Source: Nonomuraea pusilla (lineage in GTDB: Bacteria > Actinomycetota > Actinomycetes > Streptosporangiales > Streptosporangiaceae). Taken from it: a stretch of 64,000 nt of DNA. The translations under genes and the position numbers were made by a program. The notes beneath the pieces were generated by a model. That model saw only the letters and a program-made list of their open reading frames with translations. It did not search any database and was not told the origin of the DNA. Positions 1-8,052 of the stretch are shown here, piece by piece. Position 1 is the stretch's first letter, and the number at the start of each line of letters is the position of its first letter. The DNA lies in contig NZ_FOBF01000011.1 in NCBI RefSeq assembly GCF_900109355.1, positions 186,001-250,000 of the forward strand, read 5' to 3'.

Positions 1-459
1 TATCGGGTCGTCCTGAGGATGCGTGTCACGGAACCGCTCAAGGGTGTCAAGGGCCGGAAGACGATCCCTGACGGGCTCGTTTACATAGAGCTCAGCCAAG
101 GTGGGGTCGCCAGCGACCCCGCGGTCCCAGCCGAGCAGTGGAAGCCGCGTAAAACCGTCGAAGATTTCGAAAAAGCTCTTCCTTCCGGTACGAAGATGCT
201 CGCGTTCCCGCGTGAGCGTCCTGTCCAGGAATTGGAGGTACATGACCCAGGGGAGCCTCTTCCGCCGGACGCCAAGCTGATGCTCGTACCCCCGCAGGGC
301 CTGATATTCGAAGATCCGCAACTGCTGAATCAGCGATCCGGGGCCACCGCCCTGGTGGGCGGCAAGGAACGGCTGAGCGTCGGGGGCGAAGCCTGGGCCG
401 CCCCCAAGAACATGGGTGAGCTGGTCGCCCGCCTGAAGCAGCACGGAATCACCGAGTGA
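1..459 (+). CDS. Hypothetical protein, possibly 5'-partial
   Basis: The reading frame is open to the left edge of the window, so the true start may lie outside. The first ATG is at 19, preceded directly by TGAGG, which is too close to be a good ribosome binding site. The protein (146 residues from that ATG) is soluble-looking, with no signal peptide, membrane segment or cysteine motif. A Pro/Leu-rich central part and a C-terminal amphipathic stretch (about residues 130-146) are all that can be described. I do not recognise the family and assign no function. The next gene is convergent. Confidence 0.5.
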   Translation, partial: YRVVLRMRVTEPLKGVKGRKTIPDGLVYIELSQGGVASDPAVPAEQWKPRKTVEDFEKALPSGTKMLAFPRERPVQELEVHDPGEPLPPDAKLMLVPPQGLIFEDPQLLNQRSGATALVGGKERLSVGGEAWAAPKNMGELVARLKQHGITE

Positions 460-521
460 CTCAAGGTTCTCAAGCCGCCGCCTGCAACGCCCCAAGGCGG
501 CGCAGGAGGTGAGCGGACGTG

Positions 522-1283
522 TCAGCCGCGGCGGTTGGGGAGCATGGCCAGGGCCTGGGAACGCTGCGCGACGAGGTCGTCGTAGGTGCCGTCGCGCTCA
601 GCCCAGCGGTGCATGAGGACCCGCTCGACCAGGATCTCGTCAGGGGTGGGGTCCTGTGAGAGCAACCGCGTGACCTCGGCGGCGAAGTCGTCGAGCGGCA
701 GTGCGCGCGGGTTCACCTTCTCCTGTCCCGCCGTGGCGACGGCCGGGGGAACGAGTTCGACGACGCTGACGCCGGTGCCGTCGAGTTGCGCGCGCAGTGC
801 CTCGGAGTAGGCGTGCACCGCGGCTTTCGAGGCGGCGTAGGTGGGCATGGGCGGGAACGGCAGGAAGGCGATGCCGGAGGTGACCGTGATGAAGGTGCCG
901 GCGCCGCGTTCCACCAGGTGGGGGGTGAAGGCGTCGATGACCCGGATGGTGCCGAGCAGGTTGGTGTCGATCGTCCTCTCCGCCGCCTCGAAGTGGGCGG
1001 GGTCGCACAGGTCCTCCAGGAGCATGACGCCCGACATGGTCACCACGGTGTCCAGTTCGGGGTACCGGGCGAGCACGGCGTCACGGGCAGATGCGACGGA
1101 GACGCCGTCGGTGACGTCGATGCGGAACGTGCCGAAACCTTCCTCGGCGAGCTCCGAGAGCGCCTCCGGGTTACGGCCGCCGACGGCGACGGCGCTGCCC
1201 GCCGCGGCGAACCGGCGGGCCAGTTCCCGCCCGATGCCGGACGTCCCGCCGACGATGAGAACGGTGCGGTTGGAGAGATCCAC
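522..1283 (-). CDS. SDR-family NAD(P)-dependent oxidoreductase
   Basis: A classical short-chain dehydrogenase of 253 residues. The N-terminal Rossmann fold has the glycine motif GGTSGIGR at about residues 12-19. The catalytic serine and the YAASK motif (Tyr and Lys four apart) lie at about residues 139-153, and the length is typical. The sequence resembles DltE/YbbO-like SDRs that act on small carbonyl compounds; the substrate cannot be read from sequence. It is transcribed divergently from the MmyB-like XRE regulator starting at 1474, with 190 bp between them. That arrangement is common for these regulators and their SDR target, so control by that regulator is a fair inference. Confidence 0.88.
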   Translation of the reverse strand: MDLSNRTVLIVGGTSGIGRELARRFAAAGSAVAVGGRNPEALSELAEEGFGTFRIDVTDGVSVASARDAVLARYPELDTVVTMSGVMLLEDLCDPAHFEAAERTIDTNLLGTIRVIDAFTPHLVERGAGTFITVTSGIAFLPFPPMPTYAASKAAVHAYSEALRAQLDGTGVSVVELVPPAVATAGQEKVNPRALPLDDFAAEVTRLLSQDPTPDEILVERVLMHRWAERDGTYDDLVAQRSQALAMLPNRRG

Positions 1284-1473
1284 GAGATCTTCCCTTCAGT
1301 TCATGGCGCCGACGGCGTTCAGGCTCGCGGCGCACTCGGCGATGCTCTCCGTCCTGCTCGGAGAGCGCTGCCGCAAGTCTTGACGGCATCCGCCGGGCGC
1401 GGCAGGGCCCCCCTCTTCCGGGGTCCTGCCAGGGCCCCCTCTGCGTCGGGGGCGCCGCATTACCGTGTCGGTT

Positions 1474-2379
1474 ATGAAGGATGAGGAATCCGGCAACCGG
1501 CTCGGCAGCTACCTTCGTGCCCGGCGTGAGCTGGTCTCCCCGGCGCAGGCGGGGCTGCCGCCCGGTGGCAACCGTCGCGTCCCCGGCCTGCGCCGTGAGG
1601 AAGTCGCCCTGCTCGCCGGAATCAGCGCCGACTACTACCTGCGCCTGGAGCGGGGCCGCGACAAGAACCCGTCACCTCAGGTCCTCGAATCACTCGCGCG
1701 CGTCCTGCACCTCGACGACATCGAGCGGACGTATCTGCTCGGCCTCACGGCGGCACGCCCCAGGGCGCCGCGCCGCAGGCGACCCGAGCAGGTACCGCCA
1801 CGGGTGCACCAGCTCCTCGCCCACCTTCAGATCCCCGCGTTCGTCGAAGGACGCGCCTTCGACGTCCTGGCTTCCAACCCGATGGCCGTCGCGCTCTCCC
1901 CGCGCCTGCGGCCCGGTGAGAACCGGCTCCGTTCCCTCTTCCTGGACCCGGAGGAACAAGCCTTCCACCAGGACTGGACGAAGGCCGCCGCCGGCTTCGT
2001 CGCCGCCCTTCGCACGACCATCGGGGACGACACCGACAACCCGCGGTTCGTCGAGCTCGTCGGAGAACTCGCGCTGTCCAGCCGGCGGTTCCGCACGCTG
2101 TGGGCCCGGCACGACGTCCGCAACCTCGACGGAGGCACCACCACCGTCCGCCACCCCGTCGTCGGTGAACTACGGCTCCACCGCGACAAGCTCCCCGTGG
2201 ACGACGTCATCCTCGTCGTCTACTACCCGGACAAGGACAGCGACAGCGACGAGAAACTCCGGCTCCTCGCCGCACTCTCACAGACCGACCCCACCGACCC
2301 GGCACAGCAGGTCGGCGGGCACCCCGAAGCCGCGGACCCCCTGACGAACACCGCCCGTCCGGCGCCGCGGCCAGAATGA
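1474..2379 (+). CDS. XRE-family transcriptional regulator, MmyB-like
   Basis: An N-terminal helix-turn-helix (about residues 8-75) contains the PGLRREEVALLAGIS and YYLRLERGRD segments typical of the MmyB/ClgR-like XRE group. It is followed by a C-terminal ligand-binding domain (about residues 105-260) of the MmyB PAS-like type. The final 35 residues are Pro/Ala/Asp-rich and probably disordered. Start chosen at ATG 1474; an in-frame GTG three codons upstream (1465) is possible. No clear Shine-Dalgarno precedes either, so the message may be leaderless. It is divergent from the SDR gene at 522-1283 and probably controls it. Members of this family usually repress an adjacent oxidoreductase; the inducer is unknown. 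Confidence 0.88.
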   Translation: MKDEESGNRLGSYLRARRELVSPAQAGLPPGGNRRVPGLRREEVALLAGISADYYLRLERGRDKNPSPQVLESLARVLHLDDIERTYLLGLTAARPRAPRRRRPEQVPPRVHQLLAHLQIPAFVEGRAFDVLASNPMAVALSPRLRPGENRLRSLFLDPEEQAFHQDWTKAAAGFVAALRTTIGDDTDNPRFVELVGELALSSRRFRTLWARHDVRNLDGGTTTVRHPVVGELRLHRDKLPVDDVILVVYYPDKDSDSDEKLRLLAALSQTDPTDPAQQVGGHPEAADPLTNTARPAPRPE

Positions 2380-2421
2380 CGCCGCCGCCGTTTCGGCCAT
2401 GGAGCGGCGGACTGCTCACCG

Positions 2422-2688
2422 CGGAAATGGGACACGGGGACGGTGCCCTGGCAGGACCGCTACCTCGCCCGGCAGGCGCCGCTGGACGGTTCCGGCGTCT
2501 GCCGCACGCCGCCCCGCGTCCGGGTCCCGGACACCGCGCCCGGAGCCTCGGCGCTGGTGAGCGTCACCGTCGAGGCGCCGGACGTCCCGGGCTCCTGCAA
2601 GGTCTTCTGGAAGATGGTCGACGCCGGGGGCACCCTCTACTTCCCCAACCGGTCCGGGATCTTCTTCGACGTGCAGGTCACCCGGTGA
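2422..2688 (+). pseudogene. Truncated NBR1-Ig-like (FW) domain fragment
   Basis: The frame reads a tryptophan-centred WDTGTVPWQDRYLARQ segment, then RVRVPDTAPG, a PGSCKVFWKMVDAGG strand pair and a FFDVQV end. This is the C-terminal two thirds of the NBR1-type four-tryptophan Ig-like domain found at the C-terminus of actinobacterial HTH or kinase proteins. No plausible start or N-terminal domain precedes it. The preceding in-frame codons look like random GC-rich sequence, and a GTG at 2443 would start inside the domain fold. I read it as a decayed 5'-truncated gene. A short functional gene from GTG 2443 (81 residues) is the less likely alternative. Confidence 0.6.
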
Positions 2689-2851
2689 CCTGCGCCTTCA
2701 CTCCTCCTTCACTCTTCCCGCGCGCTTCCTGAAGGCCGGGTGCAGGTCTCGTGCAGTCTTTCGGCGCACGATCGCCTCGACCCCCCGCCGCCCCCCTTCT
2801 CCTGGTGGCGGGATCGCCGCCTCCCCTGGGGGCTCCTAGGAAGGGAAGACC

Positions 2852-3289
2852 ATGAAGGTTCGCACCGCGTTCCTCGCGAGCGTCGCCGCGCTCGCCACAG
2901 CAGCCGGGCTGGTCACCGCCGCCGCGCCCGCGAACGCCGCCGGCCCCTGCGGCGCGGGCTACCGGCTGTTGGACCGCGTCCGGCCGGTCACCAGCGCGGG
3001 CGGCGCGACCGGCGGCTACCTCTACGTCTACTGGAACGGCTCCACCGGCAAGAGCTGCGCCGTCGTGCGCCCCATCGACGCGTGGGCCGGGAAGGTCGTC
3101 GACATCGCCGTGGCGATCTCGACGTCCACGGCCTCCGACTCGGACGTGAGCGAGAGCGGCAAGGGCTACCGCTACTACGCGGGTCGGGCCTACGTCTCCG
3201 CGCGGAACACCTGCATCAACGTCTACGGCGGCGTGCTGTACGGGGACGTGGTGTACACGGGCAGCTACCGCAACATCCACTGCGACTGA
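2852..3289 (+). CDS. Secreted spore-associated protein A-like protein
   Basis: A 145-residue exported protein. A Sec signal peptide (basic MKVR, hydrophobic ALATAAGLVTAA core) ends near ANA-AGP at residue 30. The mature part has the CGAGYRLLD opening, two further cysteines (CAVV and NTCINVYGG) and a final HCD. This matches the small extracellular SapA/spore-associated family of Streptomyces and relatives, which is found with spores and has no known enzymatic role. The ribosome binding site is AGGAAGGG just before ATG 2852. It is monocistronic, flanked by GC-rich spacers. The family assignment rests on cysteine pattern, length and signal peptide, and function is unknown. Confidence 0.7.
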   Translation: MKVRTAFLASVAALATAAGLVTAAAPANAAGPCGAGYRLLDRVRPVTSAGGATGGYLYVYWNGSTGKSCAVVRPIDAWAGKVVDIAVAISTSTASDSDVSESGKGYRYYAGRAYVSARNTCINVYGGVLYGDVVYTGSYRNIHCD

Positions 3290-3421
3290 CCCGGCTCTCT
3301 CGCCGTGGGCGCCTCGGCCCGCCGCGTACGGGGGCGGCGGGGGCCGGGCCGGGGCGCCCACGAAGGCCCGCCGGGCGAGCCGTTCGCGTCGCGCTGCTCG
3401 CCCCCTCCAGGAGGGCACCGG

Positions 3422-3883
3422 CTAAGGAGCGGAAGGCGCCCGGCCGGCGCCCGGCTGGTCACGGCTCCAGATCTGGGTGCATCGAGGGAGGTCCCTGATG
3501 CCGCCGCCTTCCGGGATCATGCCCCAGAGGAAGGGGATCAGGTACTGAGGCGGTTCGCCCAGGAGCGTGGCCAGTTCGTCCTCGGTGACGGTGAGAGTGA
3601 AGGCGGAACCAGGTCGCCCCGGGTCCCATCCTTCCTCCAGGGCCCGCCGGACGCATCCGGCGACGAGGACGGGACGGATCACGATCGTTCGCTCTCCTGC
3701 CCAGTTGTCGGGCCGGGCGCAGGGGAGCGACACCACGAGGACGCCTGCCGGGTCCTCTGCCCGCTCGACGGCGAAGGTGAGGGGGCCGGGGCCGCTGTCC
3801 CCGCCGCGGGCCGGCCGGTGGCCTACCCGCCAGCGGAACACGCCGCCGTCGACGGTGATGAGCCGCGAGCCCTTCTTCGGCAT
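3422..3883 (-). CDS. Conserved hypothetical protein
   Basis: 153 residues from the ATG at 3883. The sequence opens with a basic MPKKGSRLITVDGGVFRWRV segment resembling a family of small bacterial proteins with an N-terminal ITVDGxxYRWRV strand. A central beta-rich part follows (FAVERAEDPAGVLVVSLP), then a GW(D/x)PGxPGxxFTLTV motif, and it ends in a Pro-rich tail. No membrane segment or catalytic motif is visible. It lies 59 bp downstream of the flavin amine oxidase and is the last gene of the DeoR-headed leftward group, so cotranscription is likely. I cannot name a function. Confidence 0.6.
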   Translation of the reverse strand: MPKKGSRLITVDGGVFRWRVGHRPARGGDSGPGPLTFAVERAEDPAGVLVVSLPCARPDNWAGERTIVIRPVLVAGCVRRALEEGWDPGRPGSAFTLTVTEDELATLLGEPPQYLIPFLWGMIPEGGGIRDLPRCTQIWSRDQPGAGRAPSAP

Positions 3884-3942
3884 CGCCACGGTCGCCTCCA
3901 AGCTCGGGTCCTGGTCCGCGCGCAAGCGTAACCGCTCCGGCC

Positions 3943-5280
3943 TCAGCCGGTACGTGGCGACACCAGGCGGAGGGCCTGGGCGGCCGCCCACTGGCTGGTG
4001 TGGACGACGCTGTCGGTGAAGGGCAGTCCCAGGTAGTCGCCGGCCAGGATCACCCGCGGCGCGGCGGCGGCGACCGACTCCCGGTACGCGGCGACGCGGG
4101 CGGCCTGCCCGACGGGCGTCCAGGGCAGCGCGGCGCTCCAGCGGTGGACGGTCGCGCCCGTCACCTGGGAGCGCGCCTCGGGCACCAGCGCCGCGAGCTC
4201 GTCCAGGGTGTGCTCGATCACGGTGTCGTCGCCCGCGTCGCGCAGGCGCGACGCGGCGGACTCGCTGAGCATGACGTTGAGCAGTTCCCCCTCGGGCACG
4301 AGCGCGCGGGCCTTGCCGGACTCGACGCCGATGGCCGCGACGGTCCGGAGCTCGGTGACGGGGACGAGCACGCCGTACACGCCGTCGAGCCGCCTGCTGC
4401 GCCATCTCGGGCCGTAGCGCAGGGCGACCAGGATCGTCGAGCTGTAGGGGGTGGAGAGGAGGCCGGAATCGGGTGAGCCGGGAAGGAGCCGCGCGGCGGC
4501 GGGCCCCGGCGTGGCGATCACGGCCGCGCCGGCCGCGATCGTACGGTCGGGGGTCGCCACCTCGACTCCGCCACCGGCCTCCCGCACCTCCAGGGCGGGC
4601 GTCTCCAGGAGCAGGGGCGCCCGCTCGGCGAGCGCCTCGGTGACGGCGCCCAGCCCGCGCCGCAGTGCCATGGTCGCCGCCCTGCGGGCGGTGAAGCCCG
4701 TGAGGATCGCCGGCAGGGCGGCGGAGTTCCCGGCCACGTTCTGGAAGTAGAAGCCGCTGACCATCGCGTCCATCACCCGGTCGGTGAAGACGTCGCCGAA
4801 GACGGCGCGGCTCCAGCCGTCGCCGGATCGCGTGTCGAGGTCCTGCCACTGCGCGAGGTCGTGGAGCGCGCGGCGGCGCAGGCGCGGACCGGTGCGGGCG
4901 AATCCGGCCCCGGCCCGCAGCGCCGCGCCGGCGGGCAGGAGGCCGGCGGTGACGAAGGTGGCAGGGTTGGCGGGGGACACCGTGACGATCTCGCCGTCGC
5001 GTACGAACCCGGCCCGCGTGCTCGTGGGGACGAGCTCGTCGGCCAGCCCGAGCCGCCGCAGCAGCGGCATGAGCCGCTCGTAGCCGGTGGAGACGAACTG
5101 CGCGCCGCGGTCGACGACGAAGCCGTGCGCGCGGTCGCTGGACATGCGCCCGCCGGGGCGGTCCGCGCTCTCCAGCACCAGGACGTCCACGCCGCGCGCC
5201 CGCAGCTCGTACGCGGCCGTCAGGCCGGCCAGGCCCGCGCCGATCACCACGACGCCGGTGGTGAGGGTTCCCCGGTTCAC
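3943..5280 (-). CDS. FAD-dependent amine oxidase / protoporphyrinogen-oxidase-like flavoprotein
   Basis: 445 residues. The N-terminal dinucleotide-binding motif VVVIGAGLAGLTAAYEL (about residues 9-25) is followed by the RPGGRM arginine pair typical of the flavin amine oxidase/HemY/phytoene desaturase superfamily. The C-terminal FAD-binding segment VILAGDYLGLPFTDSVVHT (about residues 407-425) has the expected GD motif. The length fits the family. The substrate is not deducible; monoamines, porphyrinogens or carotenoid-like compounds are all handled by relatives. The start overlaps the stop of the DUF4406 gene by 4 bp (ATGA), indicating translational coupling within the DeoR-headed operon. Confidence 0.85.
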   Translation of the reverse strand: MNRGTLTTGVVVIGAGLAGLTAAYELRARGVDVLVLESADRPGGRMSSDRAHGFVVDRGAQFVSTGYERLMPLLRRLGLADELVPTSTRAGFVRDGEIVTVSPANPATFVTAGLLPAGAALRAGAGFARTGPRLRRRALHDLAQWQDLDTRSGDGWSRAVFGDVFTDRVMDAMVSGFYFQNVAGNSAALPAILTGFTARRAATMALRRGLGAVTEALAERAPLLLETPALEVREAGGGVEVATPDRTIAAGAAVIATPGPAAARLLPGSPDSGLLSTPYSSTILVALRYGPRWRSRRLDGVYGVLVPVTELRTVAAIGVESGKARALVPEGELLNVMLSESAASRLRDAGDDTVIEHTLDELAALVPEARSQVTGATVHRWSAALPWTPVGQAARVAAYRESVAAAAPRVILAGDYLGLPFTDSVVHTSQWAAAQALRLVSPRTG

Positions 5281-5696
5281 TGGCGCCCCGGCTGCGGCGC
5301 GGAGGCGTCCGCGGCCGTCGGGCGGGCGGCCGGGACGTCGGCGAGGCCGGTGTAGACGTCCTTGCCCTGGGCGCGGGCCTGGGCGACCATGAGGTCCGCG
5401 CCGGCGGAGGGGCCGCCGATGCGCAGCACGGCGTCGCAGCGGGTGAGCAGCCGCTCGGCGACGGGGTGGAAGATCTCCTCGAAGAGGGGGTCGCCGGGAC
5501 GGCCGCTTCCCGCCGTCTCGAGGAGCGGCAGGGCGAGGGCCTCACCGGTGACGGGCAGGTGCCCCGCGCGGAAGAGGACGAGAGCGGTCTCGTTCATCGC
5601 GCGGACGTTGGCCTCCAGCAGGGCGGGGTCGTCGCCGGTGCCCGAACGGTAGGGGCCGGCGACGAGGATCATCAGGGGGTGTGGCGCGGTGGTCAT
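5277..5696 (-). CDS. DUF4406 / nucleoside-deoxyribosyltransferase-like protein
   Basis: 139 residues with the N-terminal LMILVAGPYRSGT motif and the later HPVAERLLTRCDAVLRIGG and SAGADLMVAQARAQG segments. These characterise the small Rossmann-like DUF4406 group related to nucleoside 2-deoxyribosyltransferases. The fold probably binds a nucleotide or sugar; the specific reaction is unknown. It is second in a leftward operon after the DeoR regulator (37 bp gap), and its stop overlaps the start of the flavin amine oxidase. The C-terminal 25 residues are Ala/Pro-rich and probably disordered. Family assignment is good, function is inference only. Confidence 0.75.
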   Translation of the reverse strand: MTTAPHPLMILVAGPYRSGTGDDPALLEANVRAMNETALVLFRAGHLPVTGEALALPLLETAGSGRPGDPLFEEIFHPVAERLLTRCDAVLRIGGPSAGADLMVAQARAQGKDVYTGLADVPAARPTAADASAPQPGRQ

Positions 5697-5733
5697 GAGG
5701 GCGGCTCCCCGGCGGGTTCGGAAGGTGGAGTGG

Positions 5734-6519
5734 TCAGGCGAGGAGGGTCTCGACGCCCGCGTCGCGCAGGGCGTCCAGGGTGCGCGGGCCGTTGGGGTGG
5801 GTGGCGGTGTCGGCCGCGGCCGCGTCGGTGACGAAGCAGTGCGCCGCGTCGAGGGGAGCGACCTGGCTGAACGCGCGCACGCCCAGCTTGGTCGCGTCGG
5901 CGACGACGACGGTGCGCGCGGCCTGGCGGAGCCCGGCCTGCTTGACGGCGGCGTCGTCGAGTGAGAACTCCGACCAGCCGTGCTCGGCGTGCACGCCGCC
6001 GATCGACATCAGGAAGCAGTCGAACGCCAGCGACTCCAGCGTGCGCAGCGCCAGCGGGCCGACGAGGGAGCGTTCGCCGGGGCGGGAGCGGCCCCCCGCG
6101 ACGAGCAGCTCGATCCCGGGCCGGTCGGCGAGGCGGGTCGCCGCCTGCAGGCTGAGCACGGTGACGGTCAGCGGGGCCCGCGCGGCCAGCTGCTCCGCGA
6201 CGTGGACGGTGGTGGTGCCGGCGTCCAGCAGCACGCGCGACCCCGGCTCGACGAGCCGGGCCACAGCCGCCGCGAGGCGGTCCTTCGTGGCGGCCTGCCA
6301 CATCTCCCGGGCGGAGAACCCGGCCTCCTCCTCGCGGGCGCGGGTGGGGACGGCGCCCCCGCGCACCCTGCGGACGAGGCCCTGACGGTCGAGCGCGTCG
6401 AGGTCCCTGCGGACGGTCATCTCGGACACGCCGAGGCGCTGGGCGAGCTCGGACACGGACACCCGGCCGGCGCCCTGGACGAGCCGCAGGGTCAGGTCCA
6501 GACGATTGGCGACACCCAT
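5734..6519 (-). CDS. DeoR/GlpR-family transcriptional regulator
   Basis: 261 residues with a winged helix at the N-terminus: SVSELAQRLGVSEMTVRRDLDALDRQGLVRRVRGGA, about residues 20-56, is the DeoR signature. A DeoRC sugar-phosphate sensor domain follows, with LLDAGTTTVHVAEQL (about 92-106), SIGGVH and DATKLG near the C-terminus. Members normally bind a phosphorylated sugar and repress the operon they head. The start ATG lies 18 bp from a 22-bp palindrome (6537-6558), presumably its operator. It heads the leftward set regulator, DUF4406, flavin amine oxidase and a hypothetical gene. The inducer is unknown, and no sugar kinase or transporter accompanies the operon. Confidence 0.9.
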   Translation of the reverse strand: MGVANRLDLTLRLVQGAGRVSVSELAQRLGVSEMTVRRDLDALDRQGLVRRVRGGAVPTRAREEEAGFSAREMWQAATKDRLAAAVARLVEPGSRVLLDAGTTTVHVAEQLAARAPLTVTVLSLQAATRLADRPGIELLVAGGRSRPGERSLVGPLALRTLESLAFDCFLMSIGGVHAEHGWSEFSLDDAAVKQAGLRQAARTVVVADATKLGVRAFSQVAPLDAAHCFVTDAAAADTATHPNGPRTLDALRDAGVETLLA

Positions 6520-6536
6520 GACCCATTTCTAACACA

Positions 6537-6558
6537 TCGATGTTCGAATGAACATCGA
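6537..6558. promoter_or_regulatory. 22-bp palindrome, probable DeoR autoregulatory operator
   Basis: A perfect inverted repeat with 9-bp arms, TCGATGTTC and GAACATCGA, around a 4-bp GAAT centre. It sits immediately upstream of the DeoR start codon. Position and symmetry fit an autoregulatory operator; binding is inferred. Confidence 0.6.
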
Positions 6559-6661
6559 CTTGAGCGAAACAGCCGGATCGCCGCAGAGCGGGGGAGAGAT
6601 CCGCGCGAATGTCGACGCGGAGGGCGGGCGGCCGCGTCGAGGGAGCGCGGCCGGTGGCCGG

Positions 6662-7495
6662 TCAGGCGCGGGGCAGGGCCAGTTCCAGCTGGATGTGGTA
6701 CACGCCCGTCATGACGGGGGTGAAGCCGGCGACCACCTCGTCCGCGTAGTCGCCGCCGTCCCTGAGTCTCACCCGCAGCGGGCGGCCCTCGTGGTCGGCG
6801 GTGATGCGGTAGCGGCCGATCGGCACGTCCTCCAGGCCGGAGCCGTCGCCGTTCCTGCCGGCCCGCCGGGAGATCGCGGCTCCGGGCGAGCCGTCCACCA
6901 GCGGGCCGTCCGGGGTGAGGCTGAGGCGGACCTTCTCGTCGTCCAGGAAGGCGTCCGGGTCGTGCGGGTCGGTCGGGTCGAGGTGGAAGAGCACCTTGCC
7001 GCCGTAGAAGCCGAGGCCGTCGGGCCGCTCGCCGGAGAGCTTCCAGGTGAAGTTCCTGATCGCGCCGCTCGGCCCGGCGAACGGGGCGTCGTCGTCGGGG
7101 GCCAGGCTCATCGTGTACTCCTGGCCGTTGTAGCGCCTGGTCACCGTCGCCGTGGCGTGGAAGGTGACGCCGATGTTCGTCCGGACCCGGTAGGTGCCGT
7201 CGGCGCCGGTCCTCACGACGGCGTTGCTGTCGTGGAGCACCTGGTTGTCGGCGACGACCTCGGCGCCCTCGACCGGCCTGCCCTGCGCGTCGGCCACCCG
7301 CCCCTTCAGCACGCCCGGTTCGACGTCCTCCGTGCCCGCGCGCGGGCCGTCGCCGACCGCGCCGTCCACCCGGCCGGTGCTCAGCCGGCCCGTGCTCGTC
7401 TGGCCGGTGTCCACCTGGCCTCCGTTCCCGATCCCCGTCATCCCGCATCCGCTGAGTGCCACCAGCAGGACGCCGGTCAGCAGCCGTCTGTCCAC
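6662..7495 (-). CDS. Lipoprotein with carboxypeptidase-regulatory-like (Ig) domain
   Basis: 277 residues. A lipoprotein signal with hydrophobic core LLTGVLLVAL and lipobox LSGC puts the modified cysteine at residue 17. A Gly/Thr/Ser-rich spacer follows. About residues 60-130 form a carboxypeptidase-D regulatory-like beta-sandwich (LKGRVADAQGRPVEGAEVV, GADGTYRVRTN). The rest is beta-rich, with a VPIGRYRITADHEGRPLRVRL repeat of the same style. It probably sits on the outer face of the membrane as a binding or scaffold protein, with no enzymatic motif seen. It is a single leftward gene with no obvious partner; the upstream flank is AT-richer than its surroundings. Confidence 0.75.
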   Translation of the reverse strand: MDRRLLTGVLLVALSGCGMTGIGNGGQVDTGQTSTGRLSTGRVDGAVGDGPRAGTEDVEPGVLKGRVADAQGRPVEGAEVVADNQVLHDSNAVVRTGADGTYRVRTNIGVTFHATATVTRRYNGQEYTMSLAPDDDAPFAGPSGAIRNFTWKLSGERPDGLGFYGGKVLFHLDPTDPHDPDAFLDDEKVRLSLTPDGPLVDGSPGAAISRRAGRNGDGSGLEDVPIGRYRITADHEGRPLRVRLRDGGDYADEVVAGFTPVMTGVYHIQLELALPRA

Positions 7496-7545
7496 ACCCG
7501 GGACGTTAAGATCACGATCTTGCAGGCGACTTGGAAACGAGTGCG

Positions 7546-7893
7546 CTACGCGGGGACGGCGGCCGCGCGGCGGGACGGCCAGAGGGCGCTCACGCGCATC
7601 AGGCTCACGCCGAACATGAGAACGCCGACCGGCACGTGCAGGACCTTGAGATGGGCGACGGCCAGCGCGATCTGAACCACCGTCATCAGCAGCATGGTGA
7701 CGGCCGGCATGATGACCGCGCGGCGGCGCGTCATCACCGCGGCGACCAGGTGGACCAGCACGGTGACGACCACGGCGATGGCGGTGGCCGCGTGCGCCGC
7801 GCGCCCGCCGGGTGACGACAGCAGCATGCCCGCGGTCACCGCCTGGACGAGCAGCGCGACAGTCTGCAGAGCGAGCGCGACACGTAGGAACAT
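7546..7893 (-). CDS. Small four-helix integral membrane protein
   Basis: 115 residues from the ATG at 7893, which has AGGAGA upstream and is favoured over a longer reading that would begin in charged, non-membrane sequence. Four hydrophobic segments lie at about residues 3-22, 32-53, 60-80 and 84-103, joined by short basic loops. The pattern resembles small actinobacterial membrane proteins of unknown function. No catalytic or metal-binding motif is visible. It lies between the lipoprotein gene and cydB, all on the minus strand, but separated from cydB by 159 bp, so membership of the cydAB operon is doubtful. Confidence 0.7.
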   Translation of the reverse strand: MFLRVALALQTVALLVQAVTAGMLLSSPGGRAAHAATAIAVVVTVLVHLVAAVMTRRRAVIMPAVTMLLMTVVQIALAVAHLKVLHVPVGVLMFGVSLMRVSALWPSRRAAAVPA

Positions 7894-8052
7894 CAGGGGA
7901 TCTCCTTCACGACTGGTGCGGGCCAGGGAGGGTTCCCGCACGTCGTCATGGTGCTCCAACGGGGCCCGCGAGGCGTCCGCCACGCGGAGGCATCTCCCGC
8001 TACCGCAGCGGGACGATCCCCACCCCGCCCGTACCACGCCGGGAGTAGCCGC

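Noticed and set aside
3422..5545. Single 707-codon minus-strand frame spanning three genes
   Set aside because: Only its last part (from ATG 3883) is real; the rest is an Arg/Pro-rich alternate frame of the amine oxidase gene, whose own frame shows FAD motifs.
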